Both the position numbers and the translations under genes were made by a program. DNA of 36,646 bases, from positions 1 to 36,646 of the forward strand of contig NZ_KV757573.1 of NCBI RefSeq assembly GCF_001712795.1. Direction: 5' to 3'. The notes below the pieces were generated by a model. The model had not been told where the DNA came from. It saw nothing but the letters and a program-made list of their open reading frames with translations, and made no database searches. This stretch comes from Nostoc sp. KVJ20. Its GTDB lineage: Bacteria; Cyanobacteriota; Cyanobacteriia; Cyanobacteriales; Nostocaceae. This document shows positions 8,019 through 15,908 of the stretch, in pieces. The number at the start of each line of letters is the position of its first letter. The stretch's first letter is position 1.

Positions 8019-9836
8019 ATGAATGCGGAAGATTTTTTCAACCAAGGATTAAAGCATAATTTACAAGGGGAGTATCAAGCCGCGATCGCAGCTTACACCC
8101 AAGCAATCAAGCTAAATCCTGATTATGCCGAAGCTTACCACAATCTAGGGCTGATCTTAACTGGTCAACTCAAAGATTATCGTACTGCGATCGCTAACTT
8201 CAATCGCGCCATAGAAATCAATCCCAATTTTGCCATAGCGTATTACAACCGGGCTAATGCTCGTTACTTTTTAGCCGATTATCAAGGCGCGATCGCAGAT
8301 CATAACGTAGCTTTACAAGTAGATCCCAATTTAGCGCAATCTTACCACAGCCGGGGAAATGCCTACTTTGCTTTGGAAAACTACGACCAAGCGATCGCAG
8401 ATTATATCCAAACAATAGAAATGAGTACCCAATTAGCTGATAACATCAATATTGATATTGCCAACGCTTATCATAATCGCGGCGTGACTCGTTTTGAACG
8501 TGGCGATCATCAAGGAGCGATCGCAGATTTTCAGCAAGTTTTACAATGGCATCCCCATTTTGCCGCAGCTTACAGCAATCGCGGCAATATTCACCATGTT
8601 TTAGGAAATTATCAGGAAGCGATCGCTGACCATAACCAAGCATTACAATTAGATCCTAACTTGGCAGAGGCTTATCATAACCGAGGTAATGCCTACTACG
8701 CCTTAGCAGATTATCAAAGTGCGATCGCAGATTACAACCGCGCCCTAGAAATCAATCCCAGTTTTGCCGGAGCGTACTATAATCGGGGTCTTGTGCTTGC
8801 TCACCTCAAAAACTATCACAAAGCAATTGAAGACTTTAACCAAGCATTAAAGCTGAATCCTGATGATGTGCAAGCTTATTGTGAGCGTGGTCTGGTTCGT
8901 AGTAATCTTGAAGATTACGAGGGTGCGATCGCAGATTATGACCAGGCGTTACAAGAAAATCCCACTCTAGCTTTAGTTTATGGCTTTCGCGCTAATGCTC
9001 GTCGCCGATTGGGAGACTATCAAGGTGCAATTGAAGATAGCAATCGCCTATTACAACTCAATCCTAATTTAGCAGAAGGATATTGCGATCGCGCGGCGGC
9101 TCGTCGTTCTGTAGGAGATCATAAAGGCGCAATTAAAGATTATGATCGAGCATTGCAAATTAATGATAATTTAGCCGCAGCTTATTATGGTCGGAGTATT
9201 GCCCGTGAAGCTATGCAAGATTTACAGGGTGCAATTGATGATAATACTCAAGCCATAGAACTTGTTCCTGACTTTTCCCAAGCGTATTGCAATCGGGGAA
9301 ATGCTCGTCGTCTTTTAGGAGATGAACAAGGAGCCATCGCAGATTATAATCAAGCATTAAAAATTAATCCTGATTTAATTGAAGCATATTACAACCGGGG
9401 TTCTACCCACTATGCTTTAGAAGAATATGAAAGTGCGATCGCAGATTATACCCAAGCATTACAATTTAATCCCCAATCTGCTGCATTTTACAGCGATCGG
9501 GCTAATGCTCGCTATGCTCTAGAAGATTATCAACGCGCAATAGAAGATTACAGTCGAGCGATCGCGATCGACCCCAGCTTTGCCGAAGACTGGTACAATC
9601 GGGGTCGTAGTCGTTCTCTGTTGGGAGATTTAGAAGGAGCGCTTGCAGACTTAAACCAAGCCTTACAGCGTCAGCCTAATTGGGCTTCAGCTTACATCCT
9701 TCGGGCAGATGTCTACCGCAATCTGGGAGACTCTCAAGGAGCAATTGCCGATTTCCAGAAATCCGCAGACTTGTATTATCAAGAAGGAAATATCCAGTAT
9801 TATCAACAAATTATTGAGCTAATTGAACAGCTTTGA
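8019..9836 (+). CDS. TPR-repeat protein, about 17 repeats
   Basis: The 605 residues consist almost entirely of 34-residue tetratricopeptide repeats. I count 17 copies of the helix-B core (for example QAAIAAY, QGAIADH, EGAIADY), each followed by ALxxNPxxAxAYxNRG. Repeat one has one extra residue and the fifth has an eight-residue insertion (TQLADNINIDIANAY). There is no signal peptide, membrane segment or fused enzyme domain, so it is a cytoplasmic scaffold with an unknown partner. Nine HIP1 octamers lie at the same position of the repeat, encoding A-I-A. It begins 239 bases after the Uma2 gene and is probably a separate transcription unit. Confidence 0.9.
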   Translation: MNAEDFFNQGLKHNLQGEYQAAIAAYTQAIKLNPDYAEAYHNLGLILTGQLKDYRTAIANFNRAIEINPNFAIAYYNRANARYFLADYQGAIADHNVALQVDPNLAQSYHSRGNAYFALENYDQAIADYIQTIEMSTQLADNINIDIANAYHNRGVTRFERGDHQGAIADFQQVLQWHPHFAAAYSNRGNIHHVLGNYQEAIADHNQALQLDPNLAEAYHNRGNAYYALADYQSAIADYNRALEINPSFAGAYYNRGLVLAHLKNYHKAIEDFNQALKLNPDDVQAYCERGLVRSNLEDYEGAIADYDQALQENPTLALVYGFRANARRRLGDYQGAIEDSNRLLQLNPNLAEGYCDRAAARRSVGDHKGAIKDYDRALQINDNLAAAYYGRSIAREAMQDLQGAIDDNTQAIELVPDFSQAYCNRGNARRLLGDEQGAIADYNQALKINPDLIEAYYNRGSTHYALEEYESAIADYTQALQFNPQSAAFYSDRANARYALEDYQRAIEDYSRAIAIDPSFAEDWYNRGRSRSLLGDLEGALADLNQALQRQPNWASAYILRADVYRNLGDSQGAIADFQKSADLYYQEGNIQYYQQIIELIEQL

Positions 9837-10368
9837 AGAACCCCATCCCGCCAAAGCTGTGCTTTGTCTCCCCTCCCCAAGAATAAGGCGACAGTGTACA
9901 CATAAGCCTGAAATAAGTTTACAAAAAAGGCAGGAGTTAGGAGGCAGAAGGCAGGAGGTTAGGAGTATCAATTGAAACTTTGGTTCTGGGTCTAAAGCCC
10001 AGTTCATAAAAAGAATTATACCGAGACGCGCAGCGCGAGGTATAAAGCGTCCTTACTTCAATCCCACGTTTTTAAACGTGGGTTCCTCCTGCCTCCTGAA
10101 TCACCTGTTTTTTCGCGTCAGTTTTACCCCACCCTAACCCTCTTTCAAGGGTAGGGGTTTAAAAATCTCGAAAATAGTTGAGAATTTTCTCAACTGTTTA
10201 ACATGGTTTGGTCGTTTCAGGATTTAAGCGTCGGCTGAAATAGTCAAAAAATGACCAAATGCAAAATACCTACCCTTGAAAGCCCTAACCCTCCCCTTAG
10301 AAAGAGCTACACACAAATCTTGAGAATCCTTTTAGGAGGGAGGCAAAAATATATTGGATTGGCGCTAA
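9837..10368. other. Repeat-rich intergenic region
   Basis: No gene was seen. It holds GTGTACACATAAGCCTGAAAT (from 9894; 19/21 match to 36390-36410), an STRR stretch (9930-9965), GGTCTAAAGCCC (9989-10000), two strong hairpins (10017-10044 and 10063-10082), a 46-bp sequence repeated without mismatch at 36427-36472 (10122-10167), and a 20-bp perfect palindrome AGTTGAGAATTTTCTCAACT (10176-10195). This is a patchwork of dispersed repeats rather than a promoter region. Confidence 0.7.
10017..10082. repeat. Pair of hairpins, possible IS200/IS605-type end remnant
   Basis: The first hairpin (10017-10044) pairs TATACC with GGTATA around a GC-rich CGCGC/GCGCG core. The second (10063-10082) pairs CCCACGTTT with AAACGTGGG over a two-base loop. 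Paired imperfect hairpins are typical of IS200/IS605 element ends, but no transposase or TnpB gene is nearby. The assignment is weak. Confidence 0.3.
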
Positions 10369-10683
10369 TTATTGCTGCATTGAAGGTGTGCGAAAGATTC
10401 TGCTGAATATAGGAACTCTTGGCTCAGGCTTAGTTGCAGTTATATTTGTAGTAGCAGTAGAAGAATTATCAGCTGCCTCAGAGAGGATAGGTGGTTTGCT
10501 ATTAGTAGAATCAGCAAAATCACTCAATTGGATAGCTGAAGATGAATTTGAAGATACGGAAGTAGTATTATCAGTATTTTGACTGTTGGGCTTGACCGGA
10601 GTTTGAGCTTGAGATGGAGTAACGATGAAAGTCGAACTTGTTCCTAATACCAGTATGAGCAAATGAGAAATATATTGTTTCAT
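10369..10683 (-). CDS. Small secreted Ser/Thr-rich protein
   Basis: A 104-residue protein starting at the ATG at 10683; a longer frame would need a TTG at 10716. It has a clear signal peptide, MKQYISHLLILVLGTSSTF, with a likely cleavage site in TPSQA-QTPV. The mature part is low-complexity Ser/Thr/Asn and ends in a basic, Pro-rich tail (PRVPIFSRIF). No domain was recognised. The mature N-terminus QTPV is also seen in the exported protein at 11517-12809, read from the other strand, so the pair may share an export context. It could be a small periplasmic or surface protein. Confidence 0.5.
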   Translation of the reverse strand: MKQYISHLLILVLGTSSTFIVTPSQAQTPVKPNSQNTDNTTSVSSNSSSAIQLSDFADSTNSKPPILSEAADNSSTATTNITATKPEPRVPIFSRIFRTPSMQQ

Positions 10684-11516
10684 GGAGATTGGTAAAATGG
10701 GTTGATAAATATTCAAATCTTGAAGAAGTTGTGTTTGTTATTAGTTGGAAATAAAATCGCAATTTTCCAATATAAATCATGACGCTGTTGTACAATAAAG
10801 CTTGATCGCAGCGATTGACCAACGGATAGACTACTAGCGCTTAGTACATTAATTCCCTAACAACAACCGAAGCTCCTTGAATTACCTTTACTACAAGGCA
10901 AGGGGAAGGTAAACTTCTCTTTAGTAAAAAGAGAGCGGTTATTTTACAGCAGATTGCAAGTTAATGAAGTACAAAAATACCCCACCCTAACCCTCCCCTT
11001 GCAAAGGGGAGGGAACTGGATTTTCGATTTCCCCCATTTGCAAGGGGGGATTAAGAAGGGTAAAAGATGTACTTCATTTAGATGCAAAATGCTGTAAGAC
11101 TATGAATCAGTCTGATAGAGAGTTGGCAAATAGATACACCTGGAATAATTGACGTTTTTTCATCAACTAAGCCAGCACAACCATTAATATCTTAGTTATA
11201 TTTAACCTATTAATAGAAGAGGGATGTTACGGAAATTTGTAAAAAGGCAGATTTATATAGAGCAACTCTTAATTAGCATATTTAACTAGCTCAAGCAAAA
11301 AGTATATAAACTTTTAACAAAACCTGAGTTTGATGAAGTAGATTTAGTTAATAAATATATATTTGATTTCTGAAAAAACTCAGTACAACTAAGAACCCTT
11401 CTTTCCTATTGCCTATTGCCTATTGCCTTTCAGAGCAGATAAGATTCTTACAAGTTAAACTAGACTTCTCTATTTAGTGATGGCGACACCCGCATCTCCT
11501 ATTTTTCTGAAAATAT
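10684..11516. other. Intergenic region with a MITE-like element
   Basis: No gene was seen. It contains a hairpin element at 10944-11097 (listed separately) and short repeats CCTATTGCCTATTGCC near 11406-11428. The rest is AT-rich and probably carries the promoters of the two divergent exported-protein genes. No clear -10/-35 pair stood out. Confidence 0.5.
10944..11097. mobile_element. MITE-like element with inverted ends
   Basis: The left end, TTACAGCAGATTGCAAG followed by TTAATGAAGTAC, is an imperfect reverse complement of the right end, which contains GTACTTCATTTAGATGC and ends AATGCTGTAA, over about 37 bases. The inside holds C-rich/G-rich palindromic sequence (CCCTCCCCTTGCAAAGGGG and a second CCCCC/GGGGG pair). 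There is no coding capacity. The structure fits a non-autonomous hairpin element. Target duplications were not identified. Confidence 0.55.
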
Positions 11517-12809
11517 ATGAAATTTAGAACCTTAAAATATCCTTTTGCACTAATGCTAGTCAGCTTCAGTTTTTTGCAGACAGCTGATGCTCAAACTCCT
11601 GTCGCTGATATTTCCCAGCTATCTCACGAAGTTTCTGTGCTTCGGAAACAGGGCCCAACAGGGTTACAAGTATTTCTCAAATCCCATACCAATACGCTAA
11701 ATACCGATTCTTCTGGTGCAGTTATACCTTCCCCTGCACTCCGGATTGCTTTAGATGAACTTTGCCAACAACGCGACTGTTACGCCTCTCGTCTGTACTG
11801 GTATACTGACATAGAACAAGCCAAAGCTGCTGCTAGAACCAGTGGTAAACCCATTCTATCTCTGCGGTTATTGGGAAGGCTGGATCAGGATTTGAGTTGT
11901 GCTAATAGTAGATTCTTTAGGGTAGCGCTGTATCCAAATGTTGAGATTTCTAAACTACTTCAAGACCGTTTCATTTTGCACTGGCAATCAGTGCGACCTG
12001 TACCTAAAGTAACTATTGATTTTGGCGACGGACGCAAGTTAGAGCGAACGATTACAGGCAATAGCATTCATTATATATTGGACGCATCGGGGCGTCCAAT
12101 CGATGCAATTCCAGGGTTATACAGTCCCAAAGCATTTTTGCGTCAGCTACAGCAGGCTGAAGTAGCAGTAAAAAACTACAGTAAACTTACACCAAGCGAT
12201 CGCGAGTCTTATTTAAGAAAATACCACAGCGATCGCCTAAATTCTATCCAAACCCAATGGGTTGCAGATTTATCTCGCCTGGGTATCCAGTCTCCCCCTA
12301 AGTTGGTGGAAACTCCGAACAATCCCAGTCAGCCACCTACAGCAGAAATAGCAAGCTCTCTAGCAGTTTCTAAGATGATAGTTGAAAGGCCAATGCTAAC
12401 TGCTCTCCAGTCTGATGCTGAACGAAATCAAAACGCTTTAGCTGAAATAACCGACCAGGAAGTTTGGAACAAAATTGCTCAACTCTATGCCGCCGATGTC
12501 AAGCTAGATCAAAACAGTATCTCTCTAATCAAAGCGAAAAAGTCTCAGTCTGCAAACACTCAGGAAGATAATTTGCCGATAATAGTGAAAAAATTTGAAG
12601 CCACAATGGCTTTAGATACAGTCAGAAATGAATATATGCTGCACAGCCAAATTCATCAATGGTTTATGCAGGGTCAGCAAACAAGCAGTGTGGAAACACT
12701 CAATGAACAGGTATACGCCCAACTATTTTTAACTCCTAGTTCTGACCCTTGGTTGGGGCTTTTCCCCAGCGACGGCTACAGCGCCATTGACAATGATGGC
12801 ATCCGGTGA
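11517..12809 (+). CDS. Exported protein with thioredoxin-like region
   Basis: A 430-residue protein. The signal peptide spans about residues 1-25 (hydrophobic FALMLVSFSFLQ, cleavage near ADA-QTPV). Residues about 90-220 look like a thioredoxin fold of the kind found in secreted bacterial proteins: LYWYTDIEQAKAAARTSGK, PILSLRLLG, a helix around DLSCANSRFF, LLQDRFILHWQSV and then a strand pair ending in IHYILDASGRPID. The usual CxxC is replaced by a single Cys (CANS), so disulfide exchange by the standard mechanism is unlikely. The C-terminal 200 residues are helical and unassigned. It likely acts in the periplasm. The ATG at 11517 was chosen because it gives the signal peptide. Confidence 0.65.
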   Translation: MKFRTLKYPFALMLVSFSFLQTADAQTPVADISQLSHEVSVLRKQGPTGLQVFLKSHTNTLNTDSSGAVIPSPALRIALDELCQQRDCYASRLYWYTDIEQAKAAARTSGKPILSLRLLGRLDQDLSCANSRFFRVALYPNVEISKLLQDRFILHWQSVRPVPKVTIDFGDGRKLERTITGNSIHYILDASGRPIDAIPGLYSPKAFLRQLQQAEVAVKNYSKLTPSDRESYLRKYHSDRLNSIQTQWVADLSRLGIQSPPKLVETPNNPSQPPTAEIASSLAVSKMIVERPMLTALQSDAERNQNALAEITDQEVWNKIAQLYAADVKLDQNSISLIKAKKSQSANTQEDNLPIIVKKFEATMALDTVRNEYMLHSQIHQWFMQGQQTSSVETLNEQVYAQLFLTPSSDPWLGLFPSDGYSAIDNDGIR

Positions 12810-13256
12810 ACTACCCACACTGACTTGGAGTACCAAGTACAGTGTTGGCTTCTGTAATCACGGGGGAGTGCCGCAACGCGTAATAGTTAAAGTGCTTAAA
12901 ACAAAGTCCTTTAACCTGTGAAAAGCTTGAAGTCAGTAAAAAGGAGTGACGAGATTTTATAGTATTGACACCTCACCCATCACTCCTTATAACTTGCGCG
13001 TTGATTAGCTGTTACGCATTGTTAAATTACACCAGCTGACTACTTCATTTATCCTCTAACTAAAGAGGCGGATAATTATTAAGTTAGTTTGTGCTTTTCT
13101 ATACAAAAAGTTGTAAATGATTAATATCTATTATGCAATTCTATAGGATTACTACTTTTGCGATCGCACTTGCCGTTCAAGACAGTCGCTACGAGATCAG
13201 CGATCGCACTCATCAAGCAATTCACTCAAAGAGCGATCGCTTGCTACATGGTCAGG
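12810..13256. other. Intergenic region between convergent genes, with hairpins
   Basis: No gene was seen. An imperfect hairpin at 12815-12848 (CCACACTGACTTGG against CCAAGTACAGTGTTGG) follows the stop codon by five bases. It could be a terminator-like structure or an IS200/IS605-type end, since ACTACCCACAC followed by TGGCTTCT resembles such ends. A second inverted repeat, AAGGAGTGA/TCACTCCTT, lies at about 12951-12988. Three HIP1 sites cluster at about 13160-13240. Confidence 0.5.
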
Positions 13257-14930
13257 TCAACCTTCTGCTTTCTCTTCTGCCTCCGATCTCCCAATGACGC
13301 TCATGTTTGCAACTAGCCGCATAAATACTTCAGGCGATGTACCACCACCGATTCCCAGACTAAACCCAGCTTCACCACCCTCTGATTTAACCCCAACCTT
13401 GTCCGGTGCTGTGCCTTCATTCGTTGAGGCCTTTGCAAATGAGTCGCTCCCCCCTTCTTTTATCAATGTGCTTTTTATCATATTTGGCACAGTCCTTCCC
13501 TTTACATCTGGGAACGCCATTATCGAACTACTAAACAACTCCCGTTCGGCTCCGGGACGCAGTGTAAATTCTACAAGTACTTTCGGCTCAGGGCTTTTAC
13601 GATATAAGTAGTTTTGAGCCTGTTTGAAGTCTCCTAAATGTCCACTTAGCTTCGCGTGATTACCTCCTTCAAGTTCTTTCCAATCCTCTAATTTCATTGT
13701 CCGGTATACCTTCAATGTTTCAGGTTCGCCTTCACCTGGTTGAGCATCCGTTGCTGACTGCGTTCCAGTCTCGCGTTTTTTCCAGCCGTAAAGTGTCATG
13801 TACTGCTCCTGTAAGGTATGTTCCTGATCCGGCATACTCTTATGTTCGATGTCATAAGTTAGTGCTTCTGTAAAATGTTGTTCGTTTTCAAATTCTGCAT
13901 CCGTGGAAAAGAGTTGTTTGAGGTGGAATTCAACTACCTCTGGAGAATATGATTCTGTGAGACTGGTTATGAGTGGGTTATAGAGCGGGGACTTTTTAAA
14001 AGCACCAAAGTTTGCGTATGTTTTTGTTGGTTTGCCCTTAATCTTGACTTTCAGTTGTAGTACGTGCCCACTGGATAAAGCAGTCGTCAAGCTGGTGATA
14101 GCTCCTGTAAGGCTTTCTTTTTTCTGGATGGGTTGCTGTATCGGTTCAGCAGATGCTTCTAAAAAGGAATCTTCCTGCGTTTTCTCTAATGGCGATCGCT
14201 TCACCGCTCCCCCATTCTGCTGCACAACGTGGGTCAACTCATGCGCCAACAACTCCTGACCACCCCGACTCCCTGGGTTATATTCCCCCTGTCGAAAAAA
14301 CACATCCTGTCCCGTTGTGAAAGCCCGCGCCTGAATTGACCGATTCAACTGATCGGATTGACCATCCGTGTGAACCTTCACCCCACTGAAATCTGCGCCA
14401 AACGCCTGTTCCATCGGTTCGCGGATATTGTCTGCCATGATTTGTCCACCCCCCCGCGCTTGGTTAATGGACGCTTCCAAGTCAGGTGCAGCAGCTATCC
14501 CAGCCTCAGCCTGACGCTGCACCATCGGCTTCATCTGTAATTCTTCCTCATCCTCTGGCAATGCTTCTCGTTGCAGTGTGCTATTGTCCAGAGATTTCAT
14601 TTGTAATTCTTCTTCTTCTTCGGGCAATGCTTCTCGTTGGATAGACTGACTATTTACAGGTTGCGCCATTCTTTGCATTACCTGCTGTGCAACACTATCA
14701 GCTTCCTGTTCGTAAATGTCTCCAGGCTGGCTAATTGAGAGTTTTGCTTGGCTACGCAGTGGTATGCGACTTATATCGTGAGTAAGTGGTTTATCGAGTG
14801 GTTGTATTTTTGGAACCGCTTGGCGTGAAATTGCCGACGACTCCAAACCAAAGCCGGGTGTCGGGTGTTTCAGAGATGGAATTGAGAAGCTTGTAGTAGT
14901 TTTTTTCTGCCGACTAACCTGTTCTCTCAT
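13257..14930 (-). CDS. eCIS-associated DUF4157 protein with C-terminal putative effector domain
   Basis: A 557-residue protein. ISQPGDIYEQEADSVAQQVM (66-85) and residues 164-245 form the DUF4157 region, with a zinc-protease-like HELTH motif at 230-234. Two acidic repeats, IQREALPEEEEELQMK (97-112) and LQREALPEDEEELQMK (119-134), lie between them. DUF4157 proteins are strongly associated with eCIS loci and often carry variable C-terminal toxins. Here residues 295-557 are a separate region: VYR at 408-410, then SGHLGDFKQAQNYL and VLVEFTLRPGAERELF. That order (Arg, small/aromatic segment, Glu) is loosely like an ADP-ribosyltransferase fold, but this is a guess. AGGAGAAG precedes the ATG. The gene is divergent from the eCIS operon across 191 bases, consistent with a cargo or loading role. 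Confidence 0.8.
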   Translation of the reverse strand: MREQVSRQKKTTTSFSIPSLKHPTPGFGLESSAISRQAVPKIQPLDKPLTHDISRIPLRSQAKLSISQPGDIYEQEADSVAQQVMQRMAQPVNSQSIQREALPEEEEELQMKSLDNSTLQREALPEDEEELQMKPMVQRQAEAGIAAAPDLEASINQARGGGQIMADNIREPMEQAFGADFSGVKVHTDGQSDQLNRSIQARAFTTGQDVFFRQGEYNPGSRGGQELLAHELTHVVQQNGGAVKRSPLEKTQEDSFLEASAEPIQQPIQKKESLTGAITSLTTALSSGHVLQLKVKIKGKPTKTYANFGAFKKSPLYNPLITSLTESYSPEVVEFHLKQLFSTDAEFENEQHFTEALTYDIEHKSMPDQEHTLQEQYMTLYGWKKRETGTQSATDAQPGEGEPETLKVYRTMKLEDWKELEGGNHAKLSGHLGDFKQAQNYLYRKSPEPKVLVEFTLRPGAERELFSSSIMAFPDVKGRTVPNMIKSTLIKEGGSDSFAKASTNEGTAPDKVGVKSEGGEAGFSLGIGGGTSPEVFMRLVANMSVIGRSEAEEKAEG

Positions 14931-15121
14931 TTTCTTCTCCTGATACCCAAGCAGTAGCTAGATGAATATTTTCCTGTTACCAATACCTAGATTACTGCGA
15001 TCGCACTTTTAACACAATTGCTCAAAAGTCTGAAGCTAGGTAAAGGGCAAGTTCGACTTTTGGCTACTTTTGATTCTGACGCAGTACCTTTAGCCTTGAT
15101 TTTAGGAGAGGTTTTTTATTT

Positions 15122-15361
15122 ATGGACTCAAATCAACAATCAAGTTTTTTCACATTCGATGGAGATGTTGGCGGTACTGCTGGATACGCCGGGATTTCGG
15201 CGACATCTGATGCTGGCAAGGCGGCTATTGCTGCGGGTAAATACCTCAACGACTCACGGCTCTTGAACCAACTCACAGAACACGTATATAAACTTTTGCT
15301 AGAAGACTTGCGATCGCAGCGAGAAAGACTTGGTAATTATAATTCCCAAAGGTGGTTGTGA
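15122..15361 (+). CDS. Small eCIS-operon protein of unknown function
   Basis: A 79-residue protein and the first gene of the injection-system operon. AGGAGAGG sits about 10 bases before the ATG. Its stop codon overlaps the start of the tube gene by one base (TGATG), a sign of translational coupling. The N-terminal half is Gly/Ala/Ser-rich (GDVGGTAGYAGISATSDAGK). The C-terminal 29 residues follow the pattern L-x3-[IV]-Y-x2-L-x3-[IL]-x3-RER-x-G-x-Y, which also ends the 1063-residue protein two genes on. No family was recognised. It may be a tail assembly or docking factor. A longer open frame at 15018-15266 in another phase was rejected. Confidence 0.65.
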   Translation: MDSNQQSSFFTFDGDVGGTAGYAGISATSDAGKAAIAAGKYLNDSRLLNQLTEHVYKLLLEDLRSQRERLGNYNSQRWL

Positions 15362-15885
15362 TGGCTACAGGCGCTAATAACGGCAACATTACTCACGAAT
15401 TAAATTATGTCACTACTAATCGTTTTTATGTCGAAATAGACAGTTCTATTGCTGCATCTTTCGCCGAATGTTCAGGATTAAGTATTCAAATTAAGAAAAA
15501 TATTTTTCAAGAAGGTGGTGTCAACGACCAGCAAAGAATTTATTTAGGTCATACAGAATTTGCAGACATAACTCTTAAACGTGGAGTTACCGATCATCCA
15601 GGTTTTTGGAACTGGATGAATGCAGTTTTTGATGAACAAAAGAAAACATCTCGACGCAATGTCAATATTTTGATTTTCAATCAAGCTGGTGAAACGATGA
15701 TGAGTTGGACTTTGATTGGTGCTATTCCTATAACCTGGAAAACACCAGCACTCCAAGCAGATGGAAAAGCAGTTGCCATTGAAGAATTAACTTTAGCTTA
15801 TGAAGGTTTACAAGTTGCAAGAGCGACAGGAGGAGGAACTTCTGTACAACGAAATCAAAAAACAGGATATTTCGTTTCTAGCTAA
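15361..15885 (+). CDS. gp19-like tail tube protein (Afp1/Afp5 type)
   Basis: A 174-residue protein of the T4-gp19-like tube family. Visible signatures are NRFYVEIDSSIAASFAECSG near the N-terminus, GGVNDQQRIYLGHTEF, DITLKRGVTDHPGFWNWM and VNILIFNQAGE, and the ending EELTLAYEGLQV is typical. Tube subunits stack as hexameric rings to form the inner tube of contractile systems. An upstream GTG at 15352 is open, but the ATG at 15361 has AAAGGTGG before it and couples to the previous gene. Being next to the Afp7-like and spike genes, and the only tube gene here, it may be the baseplate-proximal (Afp5-like) ring while the main tube gene lies elsewhere (inference). Confidence 0.9.
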   Translation: MATGANNGNITHELNYVTTNRFYVEIDSSIAASFAECSGLSIQIKKNIFQEGGVNDQQRIYLGHTEFADITLKRGVTDHPGFWNWMNAVFDEQKKTSRRNVNILIFNQAGETMMSWTLIGAIPITWKTPALQADGKAVAIEELTLAYEGLQVARATGGGTSVQRNQKTGYFVSS

Positions 15886-15908
15886 TTGGCTATTTATAAA
15901 CTATAACT

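Noticed and set aside
10176..10195. Perfect palindrome AGTTGAGAATTTTCTCAACT considered as an operator
   Set aside because: It lies in a repeat-rich spacer with no promoter of an adjacent gene in a fitting position; no regulator can be named.
15018..15266. An 82-codon open frame overlapping the first eCIS gene
   Set aside because: It overlaps the 79-residue gene, which has a good ribosome binding site and is coupled to the tube gene; the overlapping frame has no such support.
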